Assembly: GCF_014204715.1 (NCBI RefSeq)
Contig: NZ_JACHLY010000001.1
Location: 2,936,501 to 3,000,500 of the forward strand
Length of the DNA: 64,000 nt
Direction: 5' to 3'
Source: Streptomonospora salina
GTDB taxonomy: Bacteria > Actinomycetota > Actinomycetes > Streptosporangiales > Streptosporangiaceae
Shown piece after piece: positions 34,100 to 41,327 of this stretch. The notes below the pieces were generated by a model, which had not been told where the DNA came from, did not search any database, and saw nothing but the letters and a program-made list of their open reading frames with translations. The position numbers and the translations under genes were made by a program. Each line of letters opens with the position of its first letter. Position 1 is the first letter of the stretch.

Positions 34100-34588
34100 G
34101 TGACCGACCTGGATCAGCAGATGGGGGAGCTCCTCGGCCTGGACGGGGTCCTCAGCGTCTGCCTCGTCCACTGGCACGAGGGCCGTGCCCTCGTCTGCCA
34201 CGGTGCCGACGACACCGGTCGGGCGGCCCAGACCGCGGCCGTCGTGCGGGCGGTCGCGGAAGGTCCGCTCCAGCAAGGGCGGACGGTGGAGGAGATCGTC
34301 GTCACCGACGGCGGCCACCACATGATCTACACCGTGCTCGCCCGCGCCGGCCTGTGCCTCCAGGTGCGCATGGACCGCGAGCGCGGCAGTCTCGGCCGCG
34401 TACTGCACCGGCTGCGGCGCCTCGCCGACGAGGCGCAGCCGCCGGTCCCCGACGTCCGCAGAAGGCGGGGGACGCCCGACCCGGGCACAGCCGCCACGAC
34501 CGTCGAGCGGTCCGTCCTCGTCCGGGTCCTCAGCGCCCTGCGGGAGCTGTCCGTCGGCAGTCCCCGGGCCGGCGAGGTGGTCGGTTGA
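34100..34588 (+). CDS. Roadblock/LC7-like domain protein, diverged
   Basis: This is a 162-aa protein. Residues 1-110 have the Roadblock/LC7 fold pattern: MGELLGLDGVLSVCLVHWHEGRALVCHG, then a helix, then MIYTVLARAGLCLQVRMDRERGSLGRVLHRL. It resembles the next gene product in layout but with low identity. A roughly 50-residue basic C-terminal tail follows. Roadblock proteins regulate small Ras-like GTPases of the MglA/conservon type or act as dimeric scaffolds. No GTPase gene is present in this window. GTG 34100 follows AAGGAG. Confidence 0.7.
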   Translation: MTDLDQQMGELLGLDGVLSVCLVHWHEGRALVCHGADDTGRAAQTAAVVRAVAEGPLQQGRTVEEIVVTDGGHHMIYTVLARAGLCLQVRMDRERGSLGRVLHRLRRLADEAQPPVPDVRRRRGTPDPGTAATTVERSVLVRVLSALRELSVGSPRAGEVVG

Positions 34589-34686
34589 CCGGTGGAGCGA
34601 GAGCGCGCGGACACGGCCGACGACTGCGCCGCTGGATCGCCGAGCGGCGGGTGCTGCTCGGGTTCACCCACAGAAGAGAGAAGGAC

Positions 34687-35058
34687 ATGGCCAACATCGA
34701 TTCCGGGCTCAAGGAAATGATGGAAATCGACGGTGCGATGGGCGCCGCTGTCGTCGACTACAGCAGCGGCATGGCGCTGGGCACGCTTTCGTCCACCAAC
34801 TCCTTCGACCTCAATATCGCCGCTGCGGGAAACACCGAGGTCGTACGGGCGAAGATGCGCACCGTCGAACAGCTCGGCCTCAACGAGGCGGTCGAGGACA
34901 TTCTGATCACGCTGTCCTCGCAGTACCACGTCATCCGCCCGCTCACCAGCCGCAAGGGCCAGGGACTGTTCCTCTATCTGGCGCTGGACCGCGGCCGCGC
35001 CAATCTCGCTTTGAGCCGCCACCGGCTCAAGGTGATCGACGATGAGCTGGAGGTGTGA
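34687..35058 (+). CDS. Roadblock/LC7 domain protein
   Basis: This 123-aa protein is one complete Roadblock/LC7 domain: MMEIDGAMGAAVVDYSSGMALGTL, then a central helix, then YHVIRPLTSRKGQGLFLYLALDRGRANLALSRHRL. In actinomycetes such proteins are found in conservons next to histidine kinases and GTPases. Here it pairs only with the diverged Roadblock gene 98 bases upstream. ATG 34687 has AGAGAAGGA upstream. Likely role: regulatory or scaffolding, partner unknown. Confidence 0.87.
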   Translation: MANIDSGLKEMMEIDGAMGAAVVDYSSGMALGTLSSTNSFDLNIAAAGNTEVVRAKMRTVEQLGLNEAVEDILITLSSQYHVIRPLTSRKGQGLFLYLALDRGRANLALSRHRLKVIDDELEV

Positions 35059-35178
35059 AACCCCGCCGGCGGTTTTCTGCCTCCCGCAGAATGCGCCGGT
35101 GCCTGCTCATCAGCGATGGCCGAGCCGGAGCGGGCGGCGTAGCCTCGGGGTGTCCGGGAGTACGTCAGGGGAGGGACC

Positions 35179-35526
35179 ATGGGCCGAGAGTGCCTCGACG
35201 GCGGCGAGCCGCTGATGCGCGACCTCATCGGGGGCGTGCTGCGCCGGGCCAGGCTGGAGCAGGGACGCACGCTCCAGGACGTCGCCGACGACGCGCAGGT
35301 CTCGCTGCAGTACCTGTCGGAGATCGAGCGCGGCCGCAAAGAGCCCTCCTCGGAAGTGCTGGCCGCGGTCTACCGGGCGTTGGGACTGCACCTGGTCGAT
35401 CTCGTGGGCGGGCTGCACACCGAGCTCGCTCCCGCACCGATCGCCGGCGGTGCCGCGCGGCCGATCGGGCCCGGCGGGACGGGTGGGCCCGCCGGAGGCG
35501 TCCAGGCGGTCCTGCTGGCCGCCTGA
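35179..35526 (+). CDS. popR: PopR/ClgR-like XRE regulator of clpP genes
   Basis: This 115-aa protein has an XRE domain ([20 protein letters not shown], then [30 protein letters not shown]). It matches the ClgR/PopR group of Clp-protease gene activators, including the characteristic SEIERGRKE turn. The C-terminal tail is Gly/Pro-rich and ends in VLLAA. In Streptomyces, PopR activates clpP3-clpP4 and is itself degraded by ClpP1/P2 through a hydrophobic C-terminus ending in alanines; the AA-ending tail here fits. The clpP pair lies directly opposite. ATG 35179 has GGGGAGGG upstream. Confidence 0.82.
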   Translation: MGRECLDGGEPLMRDLIGGVLRRARLEQGRTLQDVADDAQVSLQYLSEIERGRKEPSSEVLAAVYRALGLHLVDLVGGLHTELAPAPIAGGAARPIGPGGTGGPAGGVQAVLLAA

Positions 35527-35655
35527 ACCCCAGCGCCGCCCGGCGGCAGCCGGCGGCAGCCGGGGGCTGCCGCCTCGCCGCCGCTGCGGCGATCGACGGT
35601 CCCGCCGGTCGACGGTCCCCTCGATCGCCGCGATCGCGGGATCCCGGCGCACCCT

Positions 35656-35684
35656 CCGTCGGGGATCCGGCGGATCCCCGACGG
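35656..35684. terminator. Bidirectional terminator between popR and clpP4
   Basis: A perfect 13-bp stem (CCGTCGGGGATCC at 35656-35668, GGATCCCCGACGG at 35672-35684) with a 3-base loop lies between the converging popR-like and clpP genes, ending five bases before the clpP stop codon. Confidence 0.8.
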
Positions 35685-35689
35685 CGGCT

Positions 35690-36301
35690 TCAGGCGGCCG
35701 CGGCGGGCACGGCGCGCCTTCCGCTCACCACCCGGTCGACGAGGCCGTAGTCCCGGGCCTGGTCGGCGGTGAAGATCTTGTCGCGGTCGGTGTCGGCACG
35801 CAGCCGCTCCACGCTCTGCCCCGTGTGGTCCGCGAGGATCTCCTCGATCTCGGAGCGCACGCGCAGGACCTCGGCCGCTTGGATCTCCAGATCGGCGGCC
35901 TCGCCCTGGCCCTCGCTGGAGGGCTGGTGCAGCAGCACCCGCGAGTGCCCCAGCGCCATCCGCTTGCCCGGGGTACCCGCGGCGAGCAGTACCGCGGCGC
36001 CCGACGCCGCCTGGCCCATGCAGACCGTCTCCACGTCGGCGCGCACGAACCGCATGGTGTCGTAGACGGCCGCTACCGCGGAGGTGGAGCCGCCCGGGGA
36101 GTTGATGTAGAGGCTGATGTCGCGCCCGTCGCTCTCGTGGTCGAGGTGGAGCAGCTGGGCCATGGTGACGTTGGCGACTCCGTCGTCGATGGGGGTACCC
36201 AGGAAGATGATGCGTTCGGAGAGCAGCCTGCTGAACACGTCGTAGGCGCGCTCGCCGCCGGAGGTGCGCTCGACGACCGTCGGAACCGTGTACTGGGTCA
36301 T
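35690..36301 (-). CDS. clpP4: ATP-dependent Clp protease proteolytic subunit (ClpP4-like)
   Basis: This 203-aa ClpP serine protease has the catalytic Ser in [15 protein letters not shown], the His in [13 protein letters not shown] and the Asp in [12 protein letters not shown]. The oxyanion and substrate strand [12 protein letters not shown] is intact. It is second in a pair. ATG 36301 overlaps the stop of the upstream clpP by four bases (ATGA), so the two are made together and likely form a mixed tetradecamer used with a ClpX/ClpC unfoldase. The pairing with a PopR-like gene argues for the inducible ClpP3/P4 set rather than the essential ClpP1/P2. Confidence 0.92.
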   Translation of the reverse strand: MTQYTVPTVVERTSGGERAYDVFSRLLSERIIFLGTPIDDGVANVTMAQLLHLDHESDGRDISLYINSPGGSTSAVAAVYDTMRFVRADVETVCMGQAASGAAVLLAAGTPGKRMALGHSRVLLHQPSSEGQGEAADLEIQAAEVLRVRSEIEEILADHTGQSVERLRADTDRDKIFTADQARDYGLVDRVVSGRRAVPAAAA

Positions 36302-37014
36302 GCCCGCTCCTCCTTCTGCTGCCCGCCTGCCGCTACCGGATCCGGGGTGATACCGGGAGCGTGCTCCGTGCCGAATCCGAAGCGCCGGGCGGTATCGCCG
36401 CCCAGTTCGGCGACGCTCTCGACCACCCGGTCGACGAACCCGTACGCGCGCGCCTCCTCGGCGGTGAACCAGGCGTCGCGGCGCTGGTCCTGGGAGATGC
36501 GCTCGGCCGACTGGCCGGTGTGGTGCGCGATGAGCTCCTGCAGGGTCTTCTTGGTGTAGGCGAGGTTCTCCGCCTGGATGGCGATGTCGGCGGCCGTGCC
36601 GCCCACGCCGCCCGAGGGCTGGTGCATCATGACCCGCGCGTTGGGCAGGCTGTAGCGCTTGCCGGGGGTGCCCGTGCACAGCAGGAACTGGCCCATGCTC
36701 CCGGCCATGCCCATGACCAGCGTCGCCACGTCGTTGGGCAGGAAGCGCATGGTGTCGTAGACCGCCATTCCCGCGTGCACGGCGCCGCCGGGGCTGTTGA
36801 TGATCAGCGTGATGTCGCGCTTGGGGTCCTCCTCGGCGAGCAGCAGCAACTGCGAGCAGATCCGGTTGGCGACCGCGTCGTCGACCTGGGTGCCCAGTAC
36901 GACCATCCGGCCGTGCAGGAGCCGCCCGGCGAGCCGATCGTCGAACGGCGCCCCGCCGTCCTCGGCGGACATGCGCGGAAGCGTCGGCGGGAGTGTGGAA
37001 CGAGTGGTATGCAC
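36298..37014 (-). CDS. clpP3: ATP-dependent Clp protease proteolytic subunit (ClpP3-like)
   Basis: This 238-aa ClpP has an intact catalytic triad: Ser in [11 protein letters not shown], His in [14 protein letters not shown] and Asp in [25 protein letters not shown] supplies the oxyanion strand. It carries a longer N-terminal region and a roughly 25-residue C-terminal extension ending KEERA, as ClpP3 proteins do. GTG 37014 follows a near-perfect AAGGAGG. It is first in the clpP operon and preceded by inverted TCTGCC/GGCAGA half-sites that fit PopR control. Confidence 0.9.
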   Translation of the reverse strand: MHTTRSTLPPTLPRMSAEDGGAPFDDRLAGRLLHGRMVVLGTQVDDAVANRICSQLLLLAEEDPKRDITLIINSPGGAVHAGMAVYDTMRFLPNDVATLVMGMAGSMGQFLLCTGTPGKRYSLPNARVMMHQPSGGVGGTAADIAIQAENLAYTKKTLQELIAHHTGQSAERISQDQRRDAWFTAEEARAYGFVDRVVESVAELGGDTARRFGFGTEHAPGITPDPVAAGGQQKEERA

Positions 37015-37118
37015 GTCTCCTCCTTGGTTGGTTCGGCGAAACCGGAACCCGAGGGGTGGCCACCGCATCGTCCGGTCGAGTCCAGCCTGCGGCCGGCACC
37101 GGGGCGGAATCGAGCGTT

Positions 37119-37148
37119 TCTGCCCTGAGGCGATCCGCTGCGGGCAGA
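37119..37148. promoter_or_regulatory. Candidate PopR operator upstream of clpP3
   Basis: TCTGCCC (37119-37125) and GGGCAGA (37142-37148) are inverted. Each can also be read as half of an imperfect TCTGCC-N3-GGCAGA box, the PopR target I recall from Streptomyces lividans (10 of 12 matches for the box at 37134-37148, 9 of 12 for the one at 37119-37133). It lies 105-134 bases before the clpP3 start. Confidence 0.55.
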
Positions 37149-37278
37149 GGACGAAGCACCGGAGGGCGCGATCCGCGGGTGATCCCGGGCACACGCCATT
37201 GACCTCGACCTCGGTTCAGATACGACGTCGGGTGCGGAACCAGGTCCACGACCGCGGACGGAAAAGGAAGTGATCGCC

Positions 37279-38250
37279 ATGCGCGCGGTGCAGGCACAGC
37301 GGTTCGGCGGCCCCGAGGTGCTGGAGACGGCCGAGGTTCCCGCCCCCCGGCCGGGTCCGGGGCAGGTGCTGGTGGACGTGGAGGCGGTCGACGTGCTGTT
37401 CGTCGAGACGCAGGTCCGCAGCGGCTGGCAAGCGCAGATGTGGGGGATCGAGCACCCGTGGACCCCCGGAGACGGCGTCGCCGGGCGGGTGGCCGACGTC
37501 GGCCCGGGCGTCGACCGTGCGTGGCTGGGCGGCCGCGTCGTGGCGACCGCCGGAAGTTCCGGCGCCTACGCCGAACGCGTCGTCGCCGCCGAAGAGACTC
37601 TGGCCCCCGTACCGGACGGGGTGAGCTCGCGCGCCGCGGTCGCGCTGGTGCACGACGGCCGCACCGCCCGGATACTGCTGGAAGGGACCGGAGCCGCGAA
37701 AGGGGAGCGGGTGCTGGTGACGGCGGCCGCCGGCGGCCTGGGCCTGGTCCTGGTGCAGCTGGCCCGCGCGGCCGGAGCCGAGGTCGTCGGCGCCGCGCGC
37801 GGAGAGAGCAAGCTCGACCTGGTGCGCAGCATGGGAGCCGGCGCCGCGGTGGACTACTCCGCCCCCGACTGGCCCGACCGGGTCCGGGACGCCTTCGGCG
37901 GCAGCGGTCCCGACGCCGTCTACGACGGGGCGGGCGGGAGCATCGGCGCCCGCGCGTTCGCGATCACCCGGGACGGCGGGCGCGTCTCGGCGCACGGTGC
38001 ACCCGGCGGCGGGTTCGCCGATATCGCGGCCGAGGACGCCGAGCGCCGCGGAATCGTCGTGCGCGGCGTCGAGTACGCCCAGCCCGCCGCGGCCGACAGT
38101 GCGCGGCTCATCGGCGAGGTGCTGGCCGACGCCGCCGCCGGACGCCTGCACACCCCCGTCGGGGCCGTCTTCGGGCTGGAGCGGGCCGCTGACGCGCACG
38201 CCCTGCTGGAAAGCCGCGCCGTGCTGGGCAAGGTGCTGCTGGCGCCGTGA
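37279..38250 (+). CDS. MDR-family NADPH:quinone oxidoreductase-like protein
   Basis: This 323-aa medium-chain dehydrogenase/reductase has a GroES-like domain starting [16 protein letters not shown]. The NADPH-binding stretch [25 protein letters not shown] has AAxGGxG typical of zinc-independent quinone reductases, and zinc-binding cysteines are absent. It reduces quinones or enones; the substrate is unknown. ATG 37279 is preferred to GTG 37270, which lies on top of the AAGGA ribosome site. It is divergent from the clpP operon. Confidence 0.88.
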   Translation: MRAVQAQRFGGPEVLETAEVPAPRPGPGQVLVDVEAVDVLFVETQVRSGWQAQMWGIEHPWTPGDGVAGRVADVGPGVDRAWLGGRVVATAGSSGAYAERVVAAEETLAPVPDGVSSRAAVALVHDGRTARILLEGTGAAKGERVLVTAAAGGLGLVLVQLARAAGAEVVGAARGESKLDLVRSMGAGAAVDYSAPDWPDRVRDAFGGSGPDAVYDGAGGSIGARAFAITRDGGRVSAHGAPGGGFADIAAEDAERRGIVVRGVEYAQPAAADSARLIGEVLADAAAGRLHTPVGAVFGLERAADAHALLESRAVLGKVLLAP

Positions 38251-38466
38251 GCGCGCCGTGCGTACCCCGGCAGCCTCCCGGCCGCGCACGCCGGAACCGG
38301 CGTGCGGGCGAACCCGTCGGCGCCGGTAGCGGCGGTGCGGCCGGGGATCGGCCCGGATACGTGGGCCGGAAAGGCCGGGAGCGCGGCCGCCGATCGAACC
38401 GCAAACTCCCCCGGCGCGCTGCGCGGTGCCGTTACGCTGGCCACCTGGAGAACCAGGAGGTCGCGC

Positions 38467-39234
38467 ATGGCTGTCGTCGCCCTCCACTACCGCTTCGACG
38501 GGCCCCGGCACGCCCCGGTCGTGCTGCTGTTGGCCCCGCCGGGTGCGAAGTGGACGCTGTGGGAGCCGCAGATGCCCGAACTGACCCGGGAACTGCGCGT
38601 ACTGCGTGTCAACCACCGCGGCCACGGTTCCTCGCCCGCGCCCGGGGGCGACTACACCATGGACGAACTGGGCGCCGACCTGCTGGCGCTGCTGGACGAG
38701 TTCGGGTTGGACCGGCTGTCGATCGTGGGGGCCGGCCTCGGCGGAATGCTGGCGACCTGGCTGGCCGCCTCCCACCCGGGGCGGGTGGCGCGGCTGGGCT
38801 ATGTGGCGGGCACGGCCGCCGTTCCGCGTGAAGGGCCGTGGCAGCGGCTGGCGGAGCGCGCCCGCCGCGACGGAATGGAAGCCGTCGTCGACGAGGCGAC
38901 CCGCTGCTGGTTCACGCCGACCTTCGCGGAGTACCGCCCCGACGTGGTCAAACGTGTAGCCGAAGAGTTCTCCGGGGTCGCTGCGGCAGGCTTCGCGGGC
39001 TGGTGCGCGGCGGGGGCCGGCCTCGATCAGCGCCGCCTGCTGGCCCGGGTGAAGGCGCCGGCGCTGGTCGTCTCCTCGGTACACGACCCGCTGCTGCCGC
39101 CCGGCCACGGCCGCCGGCTCGCCCGCGGCCTTCCGCACGCCCGCCTGGAAACCGTTTCGGGAGCCGCCCACCTCGCCGGTGTCGAACGCGCCGACCGCGT
39201 CAACGAGTTGCTCACCGAGCACGTGGCCCACTGA
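38467..39234 (+). CDS. Alpha/beta-hydrolase with glycine at the nucleophile position
   Basis: This 255-aa protein looks like a PcaD/3-oxoadipate enol-lactonase type hydrolase: RVLRVNHRGHGSSPAPGG, then a strand-turn-helix, the acid in SVHDPLLPPGH and the catalytic His in SGAAHLAGVE. The nucleophile elbow reads IVGAGLGGMLAT, so residue 90, normally serine, is glycine (GGC at 38734-38736). The acid and His are kept. It may be a non-hydrolytic relative using another mechanism, or inactive. ATG 38467 has a perfect AGGAGG six bases upstream. Confidence 0.85.
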   Translation: MAVVALHYRFDGPRHAPVVLLLAPPGAKWTLWEPQMPELTRELRVLRVNHRGHGSSPAPGGDYTMDELGADLLALLDEFGLDRLSIVGAGLGGMLATWLAASHPGRVARLGYVAGTAAVPREGPWQRLAERARRDGMEAVVDEATRCWFTPTFAEYRPDVVKRVAEEFSGVAAAGFAGWCAAGAGLDQRRLLARVKAPALVVSSVHDPLLPPGHGRRLARGLPHARLETVSGAAHLAGVERADRVNELLTEHVAH

Positions 39235-39338
39235 CGGGGCGAGCGCTCCGTCGCGCCCGGCCCGACGGCGCTGCGACGGTCGGCGGAACCGGACGGGTGC
39301 CCGCCGGGGGCGGCCGCGGCGCTGGTAGGACTGGATCC

Positions 39339-39929
39339 GTGTCCGAACGTCCCGACGCCCCGCACCCCGACGGCGGCGCGTCCGCCCCCGGGGAGGCTTC
39401 CGCGGCCGGGCCGGCTCCGCCGTCGGTCGATCCCGACATCGACCTGCACGTGCCGCGCGAGCGCCGCGAGCTGCGCGACGCCCCGTGGGCGGTGCTCGCC
39501 GCGGTCTCGCTCGGCGGGGCGCTCGGCGGCGCGGCCCGCAGCGCGCTCGGGCTGGCGCTGCCCCAGGAGGCGGGCGGCGTCCCTTGGGCGACACTGTCCG
39601 CCAACCTGTCGGGGTGCCTGCTGATCGGCGTGCTGATGACGGTCCTCGTGCGCGCCCGCCCGGACTCCAAGCTGCTGCGGCCCTTCGCCGGGGTCGGCGT
39701 CCTCGGCGGCTACACCACCTTCTCCGCCCACATCGCCGACGTGCGCGGGCTGCTGGAGGCCGGTGTCTGGGCCGGTGCGGTGGGCTACATCGGCGCGACG
39801 CTGCTGGGCGGCCTCACCGCGGTGTGGGCGGGCGCCGCGCTGACCGAGTCCCTGCTGGACCGGCGCGCCGCGAAGGCGCGCCCGGGCGCCGGGCGGGGCG
39901 GCGGCGAGAACGGGGAGGCGGCGCCGTGA
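39339..39929 (+). CDS. crcB: Fluoride channel subunit CrcB/FluC, first copy
   Basis: This 196-aa protein has a roughly 55-residue hydrophilic N-terminal extension followed by a four-helix FluC channel domain. Motifs are GGALGGAARSALG, WATLSANLSGCLLIGVLM with the pore Asn, and GVLGGYTTFSAHIADV with the TTFS fluoride-coordinating motif. FluC exports toxic fluoride across the plasma membrane as a dual-topology dimer. The second crcB gene overlaps by four bases, so a heterodimer is expected. The start at GTG 39339 has no ribosome site; TAGGACT lies just upstream, suggesting a leaderless message. Confidence 0.9.
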   Translation: MSERPDAPHPDGGASAPGEASAAGPAPPSVDPDIDLHVPRERRELRDAPWAVLAAVSLGGALGGAARSALGLALPQEAGGVPWATLSANLSGCLLIGVLMTVLVRARPDSKLLRPFAGVGVLGGYTTFSAHIADVRGLLEAGVWAGAVGYIGATLLGGLTAVWAGAALTESLLDRRAAKARPGAGRGGGENGEAAP

Positions 39930-40312
39930 CGGTTCTGCTCGCCGCGCTGGGCGCCGCGATCGGCGCTCCGCTGCGCTACCTCGCCGACCGGTTCGTCCAG
40001 CAGCACCACGACTCGACGTTCCCCTGGGGGACCCACGCCGCCAACGCCACGGCCTGCCTGCTGCTGGGTACGGTCAGCGGGTTCGCGCTGCCGGAGTGGG
40101 CAGCGGCGCTTGTGGCGACCGGTGTCCTCGGCGCCCTGTCGACGTATTCGACGTTCGGCTACGAGACGTTCGCGCTGCTGCGCGCGGGGCGGCGCTTCCT
40201 GGCCTTCGCCAACGCCGCCGTGTCGCTTGCGGCCGGACTGGGCGCCCTGCTGATCGGCCTGGCGGTCGCCGCATCGCTGACCGGCGCGGCGTCGCTGACC
40301 GGCGCGGCCTGA
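39926..40312 (+). CDS. crcB: Fluoride channel subunit CrcB/FluC, second copy
   Basis: This 128-aa, four-helix FluC subunit has GAAIGAPLRYLADRF, WGTHAANATACLLLGTVSG and VLGALSTYSTFGYETF. The last contains the STF motif and central sodium-site sequence. GTG 39926 overlaps the stop of the first copy (GTGA) and has GGGGAGG upstream. The two together form an antiparallel heterodimeric channel, the normal actinomycete arrangement. The C-terminus ends with a short duplicated SLTGAA sequence, encoded by an 18-base tandem repeat. Confidence 0.92.
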   Translation: MTVLLAALGAAIGAPLRYLADRFVQQHHDSTFPWGTHAANATACLLLGTVSGFALPEWAAALVATGVLGALSTYSTFGYETFALLRAGRRFLAFANAAVSLAAGLGALLIGLAVAASLTGAASLTGAA

Positions 40313-40329
40313 GCGGGCGGCCGCCGGTT

Positions 40330-40974
40330 TCAAAGGATGTCGGGCCCCGCCCACGCGTAGGCGTTGCGTTCGCGCACTTCGGCCAGCTCGTCCTCGGACA
40401 GGACCCGCGGCTCGCCCAGGCTGCGGGCGCGGAGGTAGACCCCGCACAGCCACTCCAGGAGCCGCGCGTGCTCGAAGGCCTCCTCGGCCCCGGCGCCCAC
40501 GGCCAGTCCGCCGTGGTTGGCCAGCAGCGCGGCGCGTTTGCCCTTGAGCGCCTTGACCAGGTGGTCGGCCAGCTGCCCGGTGCCGTACGTGGCGTAGTCG
40601 GTGACCGGGACCGCACCGCCCAGACGGGCGGCGCTGTGGTGGACCGGGGGGAGCTCGGCGAGTGCGGCGGCGACGACGGCGGCGCTGTCGCCGTAGGCCT
40701 GCACGACTGCACCGGCGTCGCCGTTGCGGTAGGCGGCGGTGTGCAGCGTGGTCTCGGCTGCGGGTTCGCGGCGCCCTTCCAGGACTCCGGCTTCGACCGA
40801 CAGCACCGGGCAGTCGGCGGGCTCGACCTTGTCCAGCGGGACCCCTGCCGGGGTGACCGCCAGGAGGGAGCCGCTGCGGACGCTGACGCTGCCGCCCTCG
40901 TCGCGGGCGAGGCCGCAGTCGACGAGCCTGCGGGCGGTCAGGCATACATCGCGGCGTTGTTGCTCCAGCAGCAT
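40330..40974 (-). CDS. Class II aldolase/adducin-like protein lacking two metal ligands
   Basis: This 214-aa protein has the class II aldolase (FucA/AraD) fold pattern. The Glu of the active site (PAAETTLHTAAY, E74) and the distal metal-ligand His (LLANHGGLAV, H154) are present. The paired HxH ligands are missing: the position reads VVQAYGDS (Q92, Y94). Zinc binding and aldol chemistry are therefore doubtful. It may bind another ligand or act as a regulator. An IdeR/DmdR-like iron box lies 63 bases before the start. ATG 40974 begins the domain. Confidence 0.8.
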   Translation of the reverse strand: MLLEQQRRDVCLTARRLVDCGLARDEGGSVSVRSGSLLAVTPAGVPLDKVEPADCPVLSVEAGVLEGRREPAAETTLHTAAYRNGDAGAVVQAYGDSAAVVAAALAELPPVHHSAARLGGAVPVTDYATYGTGQLADHLVKALKGKRAALLANHGGLAVGAGAEEAFEHARLLEWLCGVYLRARSLGEPRVLSEDELAEVRERNAYAWAGPDIL

Positions 40975-41036
40975 GGGTCCTCAGCAGTCTCCGGCGCGGC
41001 GGTCCGGGATCGGGGACGACGGCGACCCGGCAACCG

Positions 41037-41055
41037 TTAGGTATGCCTAATCTAC
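41037..41055 (-). promoter_or_regulatory. IdeR/DmdR-like iron box
   Basis: TTAGGTATGCCTAATCTAC matches the 19-base actinobacterial iron-regulator consensus TTAGGTTAGSCTAACCTAA at about 15 positions and contains the core inverted repeat TTAGG-N4-CCTAA. It lies 63 bases upstream of the class II aldolase-like gene, suggesting repression by iron. Confidence 0.6.
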
Positions 41056-41327
41056 ATTAACCCGACATGGGGTGCCGCTGTCCAGAGGGCGATCGGCCTG
41101 CCGGTCGGCCACCGGGGGTCCGGGCGCCCGGATCGTCGGCGCACCAGGCGGAACGCGATACCGCGATCGTCGGCGACGGCGCAACGGGATGCGTGTGACG
41201 AGTCACGAAAGCGCTTTCCGATTTCCGACTGTTTACGCAGCTCAGCTATGGTCTAGCGGTTGACACGCGATGAGTGACGTATCTGCACTGGCCGTATCCG
41301 GCCAACCCACCTGGGAAGGAGGGGCCC
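41056..41327. promoter_or_regulatory. Upstream region of the betaine operon
   Basis: This 272-base region between the iron box and betB holds a LacI-type palindrome at 41207-41218 and a consensus -35 hexamer TTGACA at 41260-41265. No convincing -10 follows it at the usual distance. No gene is apparent. Confidence 0.45.
41207..41218. promoter_or_regulatory. LacI/GalR-type operator palindrome
   Basis: GAAAGCGCTTTC is a perfect 12-base palindrome with the central CG step typical of LacI/GalR-family operators. It lies 110 bases before betB. The regulator is not encoded nearby. Confidence 0.55.
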
